Below, piece after piece: positions 33,824 to 42,298 of a stretch of DNA of 64,000 nt. Made by a program: the position numbers and the translations under genes. Position 1 is the first letter of the stretch; each line of letters starts with the position of its first letter. The notes under the pieces are model-generated. The model worked only from the letters and a program-made list of their open reading frames with translations, was not told the DNA's origin and made no database searches. Source of the DNA: Mucilaginibacter sp. (GTDB lineage: Bacteria > Bacteroidota > Bacteroidia > Sphingobacteriales > Sphingobacteriaceae); NCBI RefSeq assembly GCF_028288185.1, contig NZ_JAQBOF010000037.1:62001-126000 (forward strand), given 5' to 3'.

Positions 33824-36007
33824 ATGAAGAAAACTATACTCTTTTTTGGTTTTATGGCTACTGCTTTTGCGGCTCTAGCACAGGTAAAACCAGCAACGAC
33901 AGAACTGCCACAAAAAACCACTTTCCAAACCGGCAGCCCATGGATACCGCAAATTGATGTACGATCAGACATCGCCATAGTTTATGGAACGAATGACCGC
34001 CCGAATATGACGTTTGAGCAGCGTGTACAATCATGGCGCGATCATGGTTACCAAACCGCTTTTATGACGGGTATTGCCTGGGGTAGTTATGATGATTTCT
34101 TTTTAGGCAAATGGGATGGCAAAAATCACCTTGACCTGGCACAGGTTGAGCAAAATGGCAAGCCTATTATGCACGGGCGCAATATCCCCTACGTTGTACC
34201 TACCGATGTATTTATTGAATACATGAAAAAAGCTGTAATGAAACGGGTTATCGATGTCGGCATTAAAGAGATTTTTTTAGAGGAGCCAGAGTTTTGGGCG
34301 CGTGGTGGTTATAGCGTTCCGTTTAAAGAGGAGTGGCAAAAGTTTTACGGCTTCCCATGGAAACCACAGGATGAAAGTGCAGAGAACACCTATCTGTCAA
34401 GCAAACTTAAATACCAGTTGTATTACAATGCCATTAAACAAGTATCAGATTACGCAAAGGACTATGCTAAAAGCAAAGGAATCAACATTAAAATATACAT
34501 AGCTACACACTCTCTGGTTAACTATTCGTCATGGCGCATTGTAAGCCCTGAGGCTAGTTTGGCATCATTGCCGGGTATAGATGGCTATATAGCCCAGGTT
34601 TGGACAGGCACATCCCGCGAGGCTACTTATTTTAACGGCGACCGGAAAGAACGTGTTTTTGAAAACGCGTTTTTAGAGTATGGTTCAATGGTATCCATGA
34701 CAGCTCCAACCAAACGAAAACTTTTCTTTTTAACAGATCCTATTGAAGATGCACGCCGCGATTGGGCAGATTATAAACGTAATTACCAGGCCACTTTCAG
34801 CGCTAAATTGTTATACCCGGTAGTTGCCAATTACGAGGTGATGCCATGGCCGGAACGTATTTATACCGGTAAGTATAAAATGGCCAATAGCGACTCAAGC
34901 GTAAACATCCCTAAGTACTATTCTACCCAGATGCAGATCATGGTTAACTCTTTAAACAGCATACCTGAGTCTACTAATAAAGTATCGGGCGTAAATGGGA
35001 TCGGGGTGTTAATGAGCAACTCTTTAATGTTCCAGCGTTTCCCAACGCATAATGGTTTTGAAGATCCTCAATTTTCTATATTTTATGGCCAAACCCTGCC
35101 ATTGGTAAAACGAGGTGTACCGGTACAAACCGTACACATGGAGAACCTGGGTTATGCCGCAACTTTAAAGGATATTAAGGTTTTGGTGATGAGCTATTCG
35201 AACATGAAACCAAATTCGGCATTGGTGCATGAGCAATTGGCGGCCTGGGTGAAAAAGGGCGGGGTGCTGATATATTGCGGCAAAGATGATGATCCATATC
35301 AATCTGTTATGGAATGGTGGAACACCAAAGGGAACAGCTTTACCGCGCCATCACAACACCTGTTTAAACTGCTTAATATAGATCCATCAAGCGGCAAGCA
35401 AAAATTTAAAGTTGGCTTGGGTGCCGTTTACGTGATAAGAGAAAACCCTAAAGACTTTGTAATGCAGGCCAATAACGATGGCAAGTACCTTAATACCGTT
35501 AAAGAGGCTTACGAAACCGATAGCAAAGCCGGTAAGCTGGTATTTAAAAACAGCTTGTATTTAGAGCGTGGACCTTATGATATAATAGCCGTGCTGAATG
35601 AAAATGAAGACACCAAACCATACACTGTTAAAGGCCCTGTTATTGACCTGTTCGACCCTAAATTACCGGTGCTTGCAGAAAAGGTGGTAAACCCCGGCGA
35701 GCAATCTTATTTATATGATGTTAAGCGTGTAGTAAATAAAGCCAAGCCCCAAATACTGGCATCAGCGTCAAGAGTATATGAGGAGAAGGTAGCCGGCAAA
35801 CAATACAGCTTTGTAGCCAAAAGCCCTATCAATACGTTAAATAGCATGCGTGTATTATTACCTGCACAAGCCAAAAATATTACCATTACTGATAGTCGGG
35901 GTCAAACCATTACCAATTTCCAATCATCATGGGATGCATCGTCAAACACGTTGTATTTGGGTTATGATAATAGCCCTGATGGCATCCATGTGAGTCTTAG
36001 CTGGTAA
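33824..36007 (+). CDS. Large secreted protein of unassigned family (possible TIM-barrel glycosidase)
   Basis: 727 residues from the ATG at 33824, which begins a signal peptide (MKKTILFFGFMATAFAALAQ); an earlier in-frame start adds unlikely sequence. The N-terminal half looks like a TIM barrel: IAIVYGTNDRPNMTFEQR, WRDHGYQTAFMTGIAWGS, KEIFLEEPEFWARGGYS (a Glu-Glu-Pro-Glu cluster that could be catalytic) and VNGIDGYIAQVWTG-like strands. From about residue 400 a Rossmann/amidotransferase-like module follows (KVLVMSYSNMKPNSA; WVKKGGVLIYCGKDDD), as seen in GH42-type enzymes, then beta domains. I cannot name a family. It follows GH144 after 170 bases. Confidence 0.6.
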   Translation: MKKTILFFGFMATAFAALAQVKPATTELPQKTTFQTGSPWIPQIDVRSDIAIVYGTNDRPNMTFEQRVQSWRDHGYQTAFMTGIAWGSYDDFFLGKWDGKNHLDLAQVEQNGKPIMHGRNIPYVVPTDVFIEYMKKAVMKRVIDVGIKEIFLEEPEFWARGGYSVPFKEEWQKFYGFPWKPQDESAENTYLSSKLKYQLYYNAIKQVSDYAKDYAKSKGINIKIYIATHSLVNYSSWRIVSPEASLASLPGIDGYIAQVWTGTSREATYFNGDRKERVFENAFLEYGSMVSMTAPTKRKLFFLTDPIEDARRDWADYKRNYQATFSAKLLYPVVANYEVMPWPERIYTGKYKMANSDSSVNIPKYYSTQMQIMVNSLNSIPESTNKVSGVNGIGVLMSNSLMFQRFPTHNGFEDPQFSIFYGQTLPLVKRGVPVQTVHMENLGYAATLKDIKVLVMSYSNMKPNSALVHEQLAAWVKKGGVLIYCGKDDDPYQSVMEWWNTKGNSFTAPSQHLFKLLNIDPSSGKQKFKVGLGAVYVIRENPKDFVMQANNDGKYLNTVKEAYETDSKAGKLVFKNSLYLERGPYDIIAVLNENEDTKPYTVKGPVIDLFDPKLPVLAEKVVNPGEQSYLYDVKRVVNKAKPQILASASRVYEEKVAGKQYSFVAKSPINTLNSMRVLLPAQAKNITITDSRGQTITNFQSSWDASSNTLYLGYDNSPDGIHVSLSW

Positions 36008-36013
36008 TCAATA

Positions 36014-36062
36014 ATATCGAACACCGAATATTGAATAATGAAGGATTTTTGGTGTTCGATAT
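36014..36062. repeat. Inverted repeat (ATATCGAACACC type)
   Basis: A 12-bp perfect inverted repeat ATATCGAACACC / GGTGTTCGATAT with a 25-base loop, directly after a stop codon. It shares the TTCGATAT core and flanking sequence with the element at 15084-15124. Confidence 0.8.
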
Positions 36063-36084
36063 TTATAAGCTCAAAGAAGTGTTT

Positions 36085-36269
36085 TGTTTCACGCGAGAGT
36101 GAAACAGATGAAACAAGATTTTGACTTAATATATTGAAAATAAGTGATTTGTGAAAAACCCGTGAAACAAAATGAAACAACCTTTCGTCAGTGCTTTTAC
36201 ACGTATATTTTTAATAAAATCCTTAATATCAAATAATTGAAATTTGTCGGTTTTGTGAAGAGTGAAACA
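36085..36269. promoter_or_regulatory. Cluster of GTGAAACA half-sites resembling split parS
   Basis: TGTTTCAC (36085-36092) and GTGAAACA (36099-36106) face each other across GCGAGA. Further GTGAAACA copies lie at 36162-36169 and 36262-36269, and looser ATGAAACA copies between. The two halves together are the parS consensus, but separated by 6 bases. This stretch is the 270-base gap between two genes; a role as a protein-binding site is plausible but not shown. Confidence 0.4.
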
Positions 36270-36278
36270 GAAGATAAA

Positions 36279-36965
36279 CTACTTCTTCATAATATAAAAA
36301 CAGATCTCCCGGCGGGTTTCAAACCCCATAGTTTCATAAACTTTAATAGCGCGCTCATTATCGGTCCGTACATGTAAAAACGGGATATTGCCTGCGGCTA
36401 TTATACGGTTAATGTGGAATTGCAGTAATACCTTTGCGTATCCTTTCCCGGTATGATCTGGATGTGTACAAACCGCGCTAACCTCGGCATAAGGCGATGG
36501 ATGCATACGCTGCCCTGCCATGGCCACAAGTTTATTATTATCAAAAATGCCGTAGTAAAATCCAAAATCAATAGTACGTTCTGCAAACGGGCCGGGGTTG
36601 GTAAGTTTTGTAAGTGCGAGCATTTGAGGGATATGCTCATCCGTTAGTGCAAGCAGCTCTATAGATACATCGGTAGGTGTAGCATCCCCGGTATATACCA
36701 TCTGCAAACATTTTATGGCATTTAAAACATTCCATATTTTGGGTATTTCTCTTTCAACTGGTGATACAAAACCTACAGGGCCGCTATGAGTAATAAGATC
36801 ATAAAGCTGCTGAAAATTATCCGGGCGATATTCTTTAAAACCTATAAATGGCGAAACTTCTTTATCAAAATATTTAATTTGTTCGTTACCTTTAGCCAGC
36901 TGTTTGTTGCCCGTAGCCAAAGCATTGTAGGCCGGGTTATCTAATACATGTTCCATCATAAGCAA
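36279..36965 (-). CDS. GNAT-family N-acetyltransferase
   Basis: 228 residues. The C-terminal half is a GNAT domain: FYYGIFDNNKLVAMAGQRMH, SAVCTHPDHTGKGYAKVLLQ (acetyl-CoA pyrophosphate loop, R/Q-x-x-G-x-G/A variant HTGKGYA) and FLHVRTDNERAIKVYETMGFE. The N-terminal 100 residues (DNPAYNALATGNKQLAKGN...) fit the FR47-like/GCN5 relatives that carry an extra domain. The substrate is unknown. It is divergent from a lipoprotein gene at 37046. Confidence 0.9.
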   Translation of the reverse strand: MLMMEHVLDNPAYNALATGNKQLAKGNEQIKYFDKEVSPFIGFKEYRPDNFQQLYDLITHSGPVGFVSPVEREIPKIWNVLNAIKCLQMVYTGDATPTDVSIELLALTDEHIPQMLALTKLTNPGPFAERTIDFGFYYGIFDNNKLVAMAGQRMHPSPYAEVSAVCTHPDHTGKGYAKVLLQFHINRIIAAGNIPFLHVRTDNERAIKVYETMGFETRREICFYIMKK

Positions 36966-37045
36966 ACCTATAAAAAAAGAATTTGAATGTTGGTTAAGGT
37001 GTCATTTACAGCACATTTTTACTATTTAATTACCGTTAGATCATA

Positions 37046-37525
37046 ATGAAATATATTACCTTAATCTGCATTGCAGCATTATTTATAACTGCCTGCTCAT
37101 CGCCACAAAAAAAAGAAGGTGGTGCTGATGGTGCTATTAACAGCTACGCGATACCTAAACAAACCGAAAATGCTAAAACTGTTGCGTATACATTGCATTT
37201 TATAAATAAACAGGGAAAGGATAGCACCCTTATTGACCTGTTAATACACGGCGAGCAGGTAACCGGCCTTATAAATTGGTACCCCTATCAAAAAGAAGGC
37301 CGTAACGGCGTTATAGAAGGCAGATTAAAGAATGATACTATTCATGCCATTTGGGGGTTTCCGCGAGGGCTGGATAAAGACACCATAGGTGTTGAGTTTT
37401 TATTGAAAGACAAACAACTATCACAAAAGCCGCTTAAACTAAACACCAAAACCGGTAGGCAGCAAACTGATGAAACTACAGGTTTTTCTATAAAATACAA
37501 ACCCGCGCCTAAAAATCATCGCTAA
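37046..37525 (+). CDS. Hypothetical lipoprotein
   Basis: 159 residues. Signal and lipobox LFITACSS (Cys17). The mature part has a beta-rich pattern (TVAYTLHFINKQGKDSTLIDLLIHGEQVTGLINW, RNGVIEGRLKNDTIHAIWGF) and no recognisable catalytic motif. It ends one base before a convergent small membrane-protein gene. Confidence 0.75.
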   Translation: MKYITLICIAALFITACSSPQKKEGGADGAINSYAIPKQTENAKTVAYTLHFINKQGKDSTLIDLLIHGEQVTGLINWYPYQKEGRNGVIEGRLKNDTIHAIWGFPRGLDKDTIGVEFLLKDKQLSQKPLKLNTKTGRQQTDETTGFSIKYKPAPKNHR

Positions 37526-37684
37526 TTAATAACCGGTTTTACGTTCATATAGCTCGCGCATAATTAAACCTAATAAAATGCCAAATGCAATACCCAGTGC
37601 CAGGTGATGCATGGCTTCGCCAACAGCAATACCTATAACCAAACCAATAATAAACAGGTTTCTTTTTCTCTTGTGCTTATCCAC
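37526..37684 (-). CDS. Small glycine-rich membrane protein (about 52 aa)
   Basis: Likely start GTG at 37684 (VDKHKRKRNLFIIG); an ATG at 37708 would give 60 residues. Basic N-terminus followed by two hydrophobic segments (LFIIGLVIGIAVGEAMHH, LALGIAFGILLGLIM). Function unknown. The frame is clean and ends at the convergent lipoprotein stop; moderately likely to be real. Confidence 0.5.
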   Translation of the reverse strand: MDKHKRKRNLFIIGLVIGIAVGEAMHHLALGIAFGILLGLIMRELYERKTGY

Positions 37685-37713
37685 CCGGTAAAAGTAACAA
37701 ACAAACATAAAAA

Positions 37714-37738
37714 CCCGGCTCTTATACAGAGGCCGGGC
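37714..37738 (-). terminator. Hairpin between two small minus-strand genes
   Basis: CCCGGCTCT / AGAGGCCGGG stem with a single bulge, followed on the minus strand by TTTTT. It would end the transcript of the gene at 37765-38004. Confidence 0.65.
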
Positions 37739-37764
37739 TAAAGTAAATATAGGGAAAAGAGTAA

Positions 37765-38004
37765 TTAGCGTACAGGCATTGCTTTAATGAAAACTCCGCT
37801 GGCATCAAATCGCACAACATACCTGGTACTGCTTGATATTATAAATACCGAATACTCCGATGCAGCTGTAGTTTTTGGTTTTGCACCTTCGCGCAGCTTA
37901 TGCCGCAATAAATTATCAAAAGGTTGTAAATAATAAACGGAGCCTGTTAACAACAACACAATTATGCCATAACTAAAATATCGTTTCCTGAACACAAACT
38001 GCAC
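37765..38004 (-). CDS. Hypothetical single-pass protein, 79 aa
   Basis: 79 residues with an N-terminal basic segment (FRKRYFSYG) and one hydrophobic helix (IIVLLLTGSVYYL), then a small C-terminal part ending in SSTRYVVRFDASGVFIKAM with a beta pattern. No family recognised. It is likely a real gene because it is followed by a terminator and has a clean frame. Confidence 0.5.
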   Translation of the reverse strand: MQFVFRKRYFSYGIIVLLLTGSVYYLQPFDNLLRHKLREGAKPKTTAASEYSVFIISSSTRYVVRFDASGVFIKAMPVR

Positions 38005-38105
38005 ATCAGCCAGCCTGCTGCATGTATAATAAAAACGGTGAGTCTAGAGCGATACATCTGCTAAAAAATTATGCTTTATAAATATATTAATTAATGCTTT
38101 ACCCA

Positions 38106-40064
38106 TTATTTTATGATAGTTAAACTGCCTGTCATTTTTTTAGCCCCGTTTTTAGGGTCTATTATATAATAGTAAACGCCAAATGGTAAACTCCTCCCGT
38201 CAAACTTACCATCCCAGGGGATAGTATAGCCGTTTGATGAAAATACTTTTACCCCATAACGGTTAAATACTTCTATAGTAGCGTTAGTATAAGTGTTTAA
38301 ATATTTTATATCCCAGGTATCATTGATGCCATCATTATTGGGCGTAAACGCGTTGGGCACTACGGGCTTCTTTACTACATGTACATCAACCTGTGCTGAC
38401 GCCGAACATCCTTTGTCCGAAGTGACCGTCAGCGTATATCTTGTATCAACTGTTGGGCTAAAAGAAGGGTTAAGTATGTTGGGATTACCAATACCGGTAG
38501 TTGGCGACCATAGGTATTTTAAACTATCGCTGGCAACTTTAGGGTTTAAAGTGTTTTGCTCTCCTTCCAGCATATTGGCTGTTGCCGGCAATGTTATAAC
38601 AGGGAGAGGACTAACAGCAATAACAAAAGGTGTAGTAGTTGTACACCCGCTATTATCAGCTACAAAAACGCAACTTATTGTAAAAGTACCTGTTCCGGAG
38701 ATCTTAGGATCAAAAACACCTTGTGACGATATGCCGGTACCGCTAAATGTTGCGCTTCCGGGCACATTTGATTGAGCTGTTATAGTTGCCGTACCACCTT
38801 CCTGGCATAATACTACCGGACTTACAAGCGGATTGTTATTTACCATTAACGTAACCGCAGGCGTAGGATTTATGATTACATCCTGCCGCGTGGTAGTATA
38901 AGAGCACCCACTGGCTGTATAGACAACTAGTACCGCATGATAGATTTGTGGCAACGCTGTATTATTTATCCCGTAAAAATGCCGGTATTTTTTATCGCTG
39001 CGTATAGTGGTCTTTTTAAACACTATTGAATCTGTTGGATGATTATCAATATCATAATACCATATCAGCTTGGCTATTTTGGCATTAACAGTATCTGATT
39101 GATCAATAAAAGTTACGCTATCGCCGCCGCAGAGCATAGTCCGGTTTTCAATATCGAATTTTGCAACCGGCGTGTTGGTTATTGTAAATGTCTTTGTCTT
39201 GCCTACAGGCGCACAGCCGTTTGACGAAGTAACTTTTAGCGTAGCTGTATAGACCCCGGTATTGGTGTACTTATGCGTAGGGTTTTGAGCTGTTGAGGTG
39301 TTTGGATTTAACGGGGTAGAGGCCGCGTCACCAAAGTTCCAGTTATAAGTAAGACCGGTAGTGTTGGCAGTAGCAGTTATATCTGTAAATTGCGTAATAT
39401 CATAAGGGCAAACATTAAAATTGACAGCAACTACTTTAATTGTTTGTGTACGAAGATCACTTACGCAACCTTTATTTGATATGATTTCCAGGGTTACTTT
39501 ATAACTGCCGCTTATTGCATAAGTATGGGTAAATGGGGCACCGGTAGTACGGGTAAGTGTGGTACCATCGCCAAAATTCCACTGCCATTGCGCAATTGGA
39601 TCAACATTAGTGGACTTATCTGTAAATGTAACAATCGAATCAGGGCACGTTGATGCTGATGCATTAAAATCCGCTACAAGTTTTGGCACAATGTGCATTA
39701 TTTGTACCGCTGATGTTGAAGAACAGCCAGCACTATTGTAAACAGTTAGTTTTACATCATAATCGCCAGGAGTAGTATAAGTATGCGTTGGGCTTGGAGA
39801 TGTGGATGTTTGCCCATCGCCAAAATCCCAGAACCGGGTAGTTATGGCGAGTGTGGATGTTGAAGCATCTTTAAAATCAAGGGTACTAACCAGGCAATTA
39901 GCATTAGTATTATTAGCTACAGTAAAAGCTGCTATTGGCATATCGGCTAAACTGCCAGAGCATAGTTGTGCATAGCTTGCGCCGGGTTTGCCTGCAAGCA
40001 AACCCATAAGAATAAAAAATAAATTATATTTTTTTATAAAAGCTAATATACCTTTTATGCGCAT
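38106..40064 (-). CDS. Secreted PKD-repeat protein with T9SS type B sorting domain
   Basis: About 652 residues from the ATG at 40064. A longer frame to 40130 would run through a perfect terminator hairpin, so it is rejected. Signal peptide (about 1-33, ending SYAQ), then PKD-like repeats with the diagnostic FGDG motif (TRFWDFGDGQTST, WQWNFGDGTTLT, YNWNFGDAASTP), further Ig-like segments, and a C-terminal gliding-motility-associated (CHU_C) domain: VPNAFTPNNDGINDTWDI, FNRYGVKVFSS, WDGKFDGRSLPFGVYYYII. This directs secretion by the type IX system and cell-surface attachment. A probable adhesin-type surface protein; the ligand is unknown. Confidence 0.9.
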   Translation of the reverse strand: MRIKGILAFIKKYNLFFILMGLLAGKPGASYAQLCSGSLADMPIAAFTVANNTNANCLVSTLDFKDASTSTLAITTRFWDFGDGQTSTSPSPTHTYTTPGDYDVKLTVYNSAGCSSTSAVQIMHIVPKLVADFNASASTCPDSIVTFTDKSTNVDPIAQWQWNFGDGTTLTRTTGAPFTHTYAISGSYKVTLEIISNKGCVSDLRTQTIKVVAVNFNVCPYDITQFTDITATANTTGLTYNWNFGDAASTPLNPNTSTAQNPTHKYTNTGVYTATLKVTSSNGCAPVGKTKTFTITNTPVAKFDIENRTMLCGGDSVTFIDQSDTVNAKIAKLIWYYDIDNHPTDSIVFKKTTIRSDKKYRHFYGINNTALPQIYHAVLVVYTASGCSYTTTRQDVIINPTPAVTLMVNNNPLVSPVVLCQEGGTATITAQSNVPGSATFSGTGISSQGVFDPKISGTGTFTISCVFVADNSGCTTTTPFVIAVSPLPVITLPATANMLEGEQNTLNPKVASDSLKYLWSPTTGIGNPNILNPSFSPTVDTRYTLTVTSDKGCSASAQVDVHVVKKPVVPNAFTPNNDGINDTWDIKYLNTYTNATIEVFNRYGVKVFSSNGYTIPWDGKFDGRSLPFGVYYYIIDPKNGAKKMTGSLTIIK

Positions 40065-40093
40065 AGTCCAGTAACAAATCAACCCGGCTTTAA

Positions 40094-40125
40094 AATAAGC
40101 GCCCCGACTAATCGGGGCGCTTATT
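40094..40125 (-). terminator. 14-bp perfect hairpin downstream of the propeller gene
   Basis: AATAAGCGCCCCGA / TCGGGGCGCTTATT with a 4-base loop. It lies about 170 bases downstream of the minus-strand gene ending at 40298 and upstream of the PKD gene. Confidence 0.8.
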
Positions 40126-40297
40126 TTCATTAACTAAGATACCACAATCCATCGCACAATATCTATTTTGAAGTGACATTATGGCTTAAAATTAGTTAAA
40201 CGTAAGCTTAGCGCAAAAATGTATCGGTGAATAAGTATTTTGTATAGATGAATGAAATTTCACTGGCAAACAGGTGTTCCATTTTGAAAGTGGAACA

Positions 40298-41443
40298 CTA
40301 CATCACCCTCCCCAATCCAAACTGGTCGCCGGCCCTAACTGGTTTGCCATCTTTAAAATCAATTTCCAGTACCTTTTCGCTTTCAACTGTATTGTAATGT
40401 TCGTCTTTAAGTACGGTTAGTATTTTACGGGTTTTTACATCAATAACCTCGCCGCTTGATGGGTAGGCATACTTACCATCTAAAGTAAATGTTACCCATC
40501 CCGGCATATCTTGCAAGGGTATGGTGGTTAATTGTTGGTACGGCTCTACACCGCTAAAAATATGCAGGCGCATGTTTGCGCCATCAGACAACCAAATTTC
40601 TTTTTCATCGGGCGTTAGGCCAATACCATGACTTGGACAACCGTGGCGCCTTACGCTGCCCTTATCCCAGCCTTCAACTACAACTTGCTTTATTTTTTTG
40701 CCGGTTGTTAAATCGCCAACCTCAAAGCCCAGCAGTTCATTACAATTAACAAAAATGCGGGTTTCTTTGCCGTTAACCGTAAATGGTCTCACAAAATTGC
40801 TGAATGGCCCAACCTCGGCAGTAACTGTATTTGTTTTTGTATCAGCAATTTTTACCGTTGTATTTTTAATATCGGCCAAATAAACATGCTTGCCCGATAA
40901 TGCATATATAGTATTGTGTGATGCGTTAAAACCATCCAGTCGTTTAATGATGTCGCCTGTTTCGCAATCTACAACGTTCCAGTAATGGCTCTCCAATGAT
41001 GGCAAATACATGGTTTTACCATCAGGGGCTATAGATAAGCGGTCGCAGCCGTTGGGGATTGGTTTTTCCCAGATCAATTTACCGGTTATCAGGTCCAGGC
41101 GCTGCAAACCTTCAAGCGTGGTTACATAAACGCTATGCAGCGCAATGCTTACCGCGATGCCTTTAATATTTGAGGGTTGTCCGTTTTTAGGGTGATAGCC
41201 TTTAAACGGAATACGTTTTACAAACTTATGCCCATGATCTATATCAAATATCAATAAGCCGTGGCCGCCGTAACCTAAATAATCGCGCACGCCCGGTACC
41301 GCCGCAAATAAATATCGCCCGTTCATTAAAAATGGCACTGCATTTGAAGCAACGTTTGCTTTAGCAAACGGGCGCCATGATGCAGCTAGTAGAATGACAG
41401 CGCACGACAGGAGCGCGATAAAAATGCGGATATTGGTTTTCAT
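40298..41443 (-). CDS. YncE-like beta-propeller protein (secreted)
   Basis: 381 residues with an N-terminal signal or anchor (about 5-30). Repeated propeller-blade patterns: GYGGHGLLIFDIDHGHKFVKRI, VYVTTLEGLQRLDLITGKLIWEK, GDIIKRLDGFNASHNTIYALSG, VYLADIKNTTVKIADTKTNTV, IGLTPDEKEIWLSDGANMRLHIFSG, WVTFTLDGKYAYPSSGEVIDVKT. This is a YVTN/YncE-type propeller; relatives are periplasmic or membrane-attached and of unknown function. It stands alone, with an AhpC-AhpD operon divergent on the other side. Confidence 0.8.
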   Translation of the reverse strand: MKTNIRIFIALLSCAVILLAASWRPFAKANVASNAVPFLMNGRYLFAAVPGVRDYLGYGGHGLLIFDIDHGHKFVKRIPFKGYHPKNGQPSNIKGIAVSIALHSVYVTTLEGLQRLDLITGKLIWEKPIPNGCDRLSIAPDGKTMYLPSLESHYWNVVDCETGDIIKRLDGFNASHNTIYALSGKHVYLADIKNTTVKIADTKTNTVTAEVGPFSNFVRPFTVNGKETRIFVNCNELLGFEVGDLTTGKKIKQVVVEGWDKGSVRRHGCPSHGIGLTPDEKEIWLSDGANMRLHIFSGVEPYQQLTTIPLQDMPGWVTFTLDGKYAYPSSGEVIDVKTRKILTVLKDEHYNTVESEKVLEIDFKDGKPVRAGDQFGLGRVM

Positions 41444-41516
41444 AACTTACTTTGATTGAGGGTTATATTGGTGATGTTAAGATAGGTAGTGGTATTGATA
41501 ATTGCAAGGGAATTAC

Positions 41517-41547
41517 AAACCCGCTTTTCCGCTTGCGGAAGAGGTTT
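41517..41547. repeat. REP-like hairpin (CTTTTCCGCTTGCGGAAGAG)
   Basis: An imperfect hairpin AACC..CTTTTCCGC TT GCGGAAGAGGTT lies between the propeller and ahpC genes. A relative (CTCTTTCTCGCTTGCGAAAGAGAGG) lies within 52420-52565. Confidence 0.6.
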
Positions 41548-41600
41548 ATTAAGCACCATGTTTTCATCATCTACAAAAACTATTTAATATTGTTTAGCAT

Positions 41601-41615
41601 ATAGATATAATCTAT
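41601..41615 (+). promoter_or_regulatory. OxyR-like operator upstream of ahpC
   Basis: The 15 bases ATAGATATAATCTAT match the OxyR half-site consensus ATAG-n-T-nnn-A-n-CTAT at every defined position. It is embedded in the longer palindrome TATAGAT-ATA-ATCTATA and ends 42 bases before the -7 element of ahpC, the position from which OxyR usually activates. Only one dimer site is apparent. Confidence 0.6.
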
Positions 41616-41657
41616 ACTATATTTAAAATTGCAATATTTTCGCATCGGCAAATTCCG

Positions 41658-41665
41658 TATATTTG
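41658..41665 (+). promoter_or_regulatory. TATATTTG -7 element of ahpC
   Basis: TATATTTG fits TAnnTTTG, 29 bases before the ahpC start codon. No clear TTG lies at -33, which would suit an activator-dependent promoter. Confidence 0.55.
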
Positions 41666-41694
41666 CATAAAATTTAAAAACACACATTTATAAT

Positions 41695-42240
41695 ATGATT
41701 ACTATAGGACAAAAATTTCCGGCATATTCTAAAACAGCAGTTGTTAGTTTAGAAAAAGGAAAAGAATTTGAAACATTAACATCTGATTATTTAGTTAATG
41801 ATGATAACGTTTGGACAGTTATGTTTTGGTGGCCAAAAGATTTTACTTTTGTTTGCCCTACAGAAATTGCCGAGTTTAATAAAAACTTTGGCGAGTTTAG
41901 AGACCGCGAAACCCGTTTAATTGGCGCATCGACTGATTCTGAATTTGTACATGCTGCATGGAGAACTCATCATGAGGATTTGCGCGATCTTAAATTCCCG
42001 ATGCTGGCCGACACATCAAAGTCATTGGCCGAAGATCTGGGCATTTTAGAGCCTAACGAAAAAATTGCTTACCGTGCTACTTTTATAATTGACCCTACCG
42101 GCATAGTACGTTGGGTGTGTGTTAACGATTTGAGCGTTGGCCGTAACGTTAAAGAAGTTTTACGTGTACTGGATGGTTTACAAACCGATGAGCTTTGCCC
42201 ATGTAACTGGGAAAAAGGCCAGGAAACGTTAACCGTTTAA
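41695..42240 (+). CDS. ahpC: Peroxiredoxin AhpC (actinobacterial-type)
   Basis: 181 residues. Peroxidatic Cys54 in WPKDFTFVCPTEIAEF; resolving Cys168 and Cys170 in DELCPCNW, the three-Cys layout of mycobacterial AhpC rather than the enterobacterial one. It reduces hydroperoxides and peroxynitrite. The downstream gene (42299-42883) is an AhpD-type protein, the partner that re-reduces this type of AhpC; no AhpF is present. A hairpin follows the stop and an OxyR-like box precedes the promoter. Confidence 0.95.
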   Translation: MITIGQKFPAYSKTAVVSLEKGKEFETLTSDYLVNDDNVWTVMFWWPKDFTFVCPTEIAEFNKNFGEFRDRETRLIGASTDSEFVHAAWRTHHEDLRDLKFPMLADTSKSLAEDLGILEPNEKIAYRATFIIDPTGIVRWVCVNDLSVGRNVKEVLRVLDGLQTDELCPCNWEKGQETLTV

Positions 42241-42249
42241 AAACTAAAG

Positions 42250-42274
42250 ATCCCCGACAAAACGGGGATTTTTT
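42250..42274 (+). terminator. Intrinsic terminator between ahpC and ahpD
   Basis: ATCCCCG / CGGGGAT stem with a 6-base loop followed by TTTTT. It lies inside the ahpC-ahpD pair and probably lets only some transcripts read through, giving more AhpC than AhpD. Confidence 0.75.
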
Positions 42275-42298
42275 ATTACCATAAATTATACAAATACC

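Noticed and set aside
38106-40130. PKD protein starting at 40130
   Set aside because: That start would place a perfect 14-bp terminator hairpin (40094-40125) inside the coding region; ATG 40064 gives a clean signal peptide.
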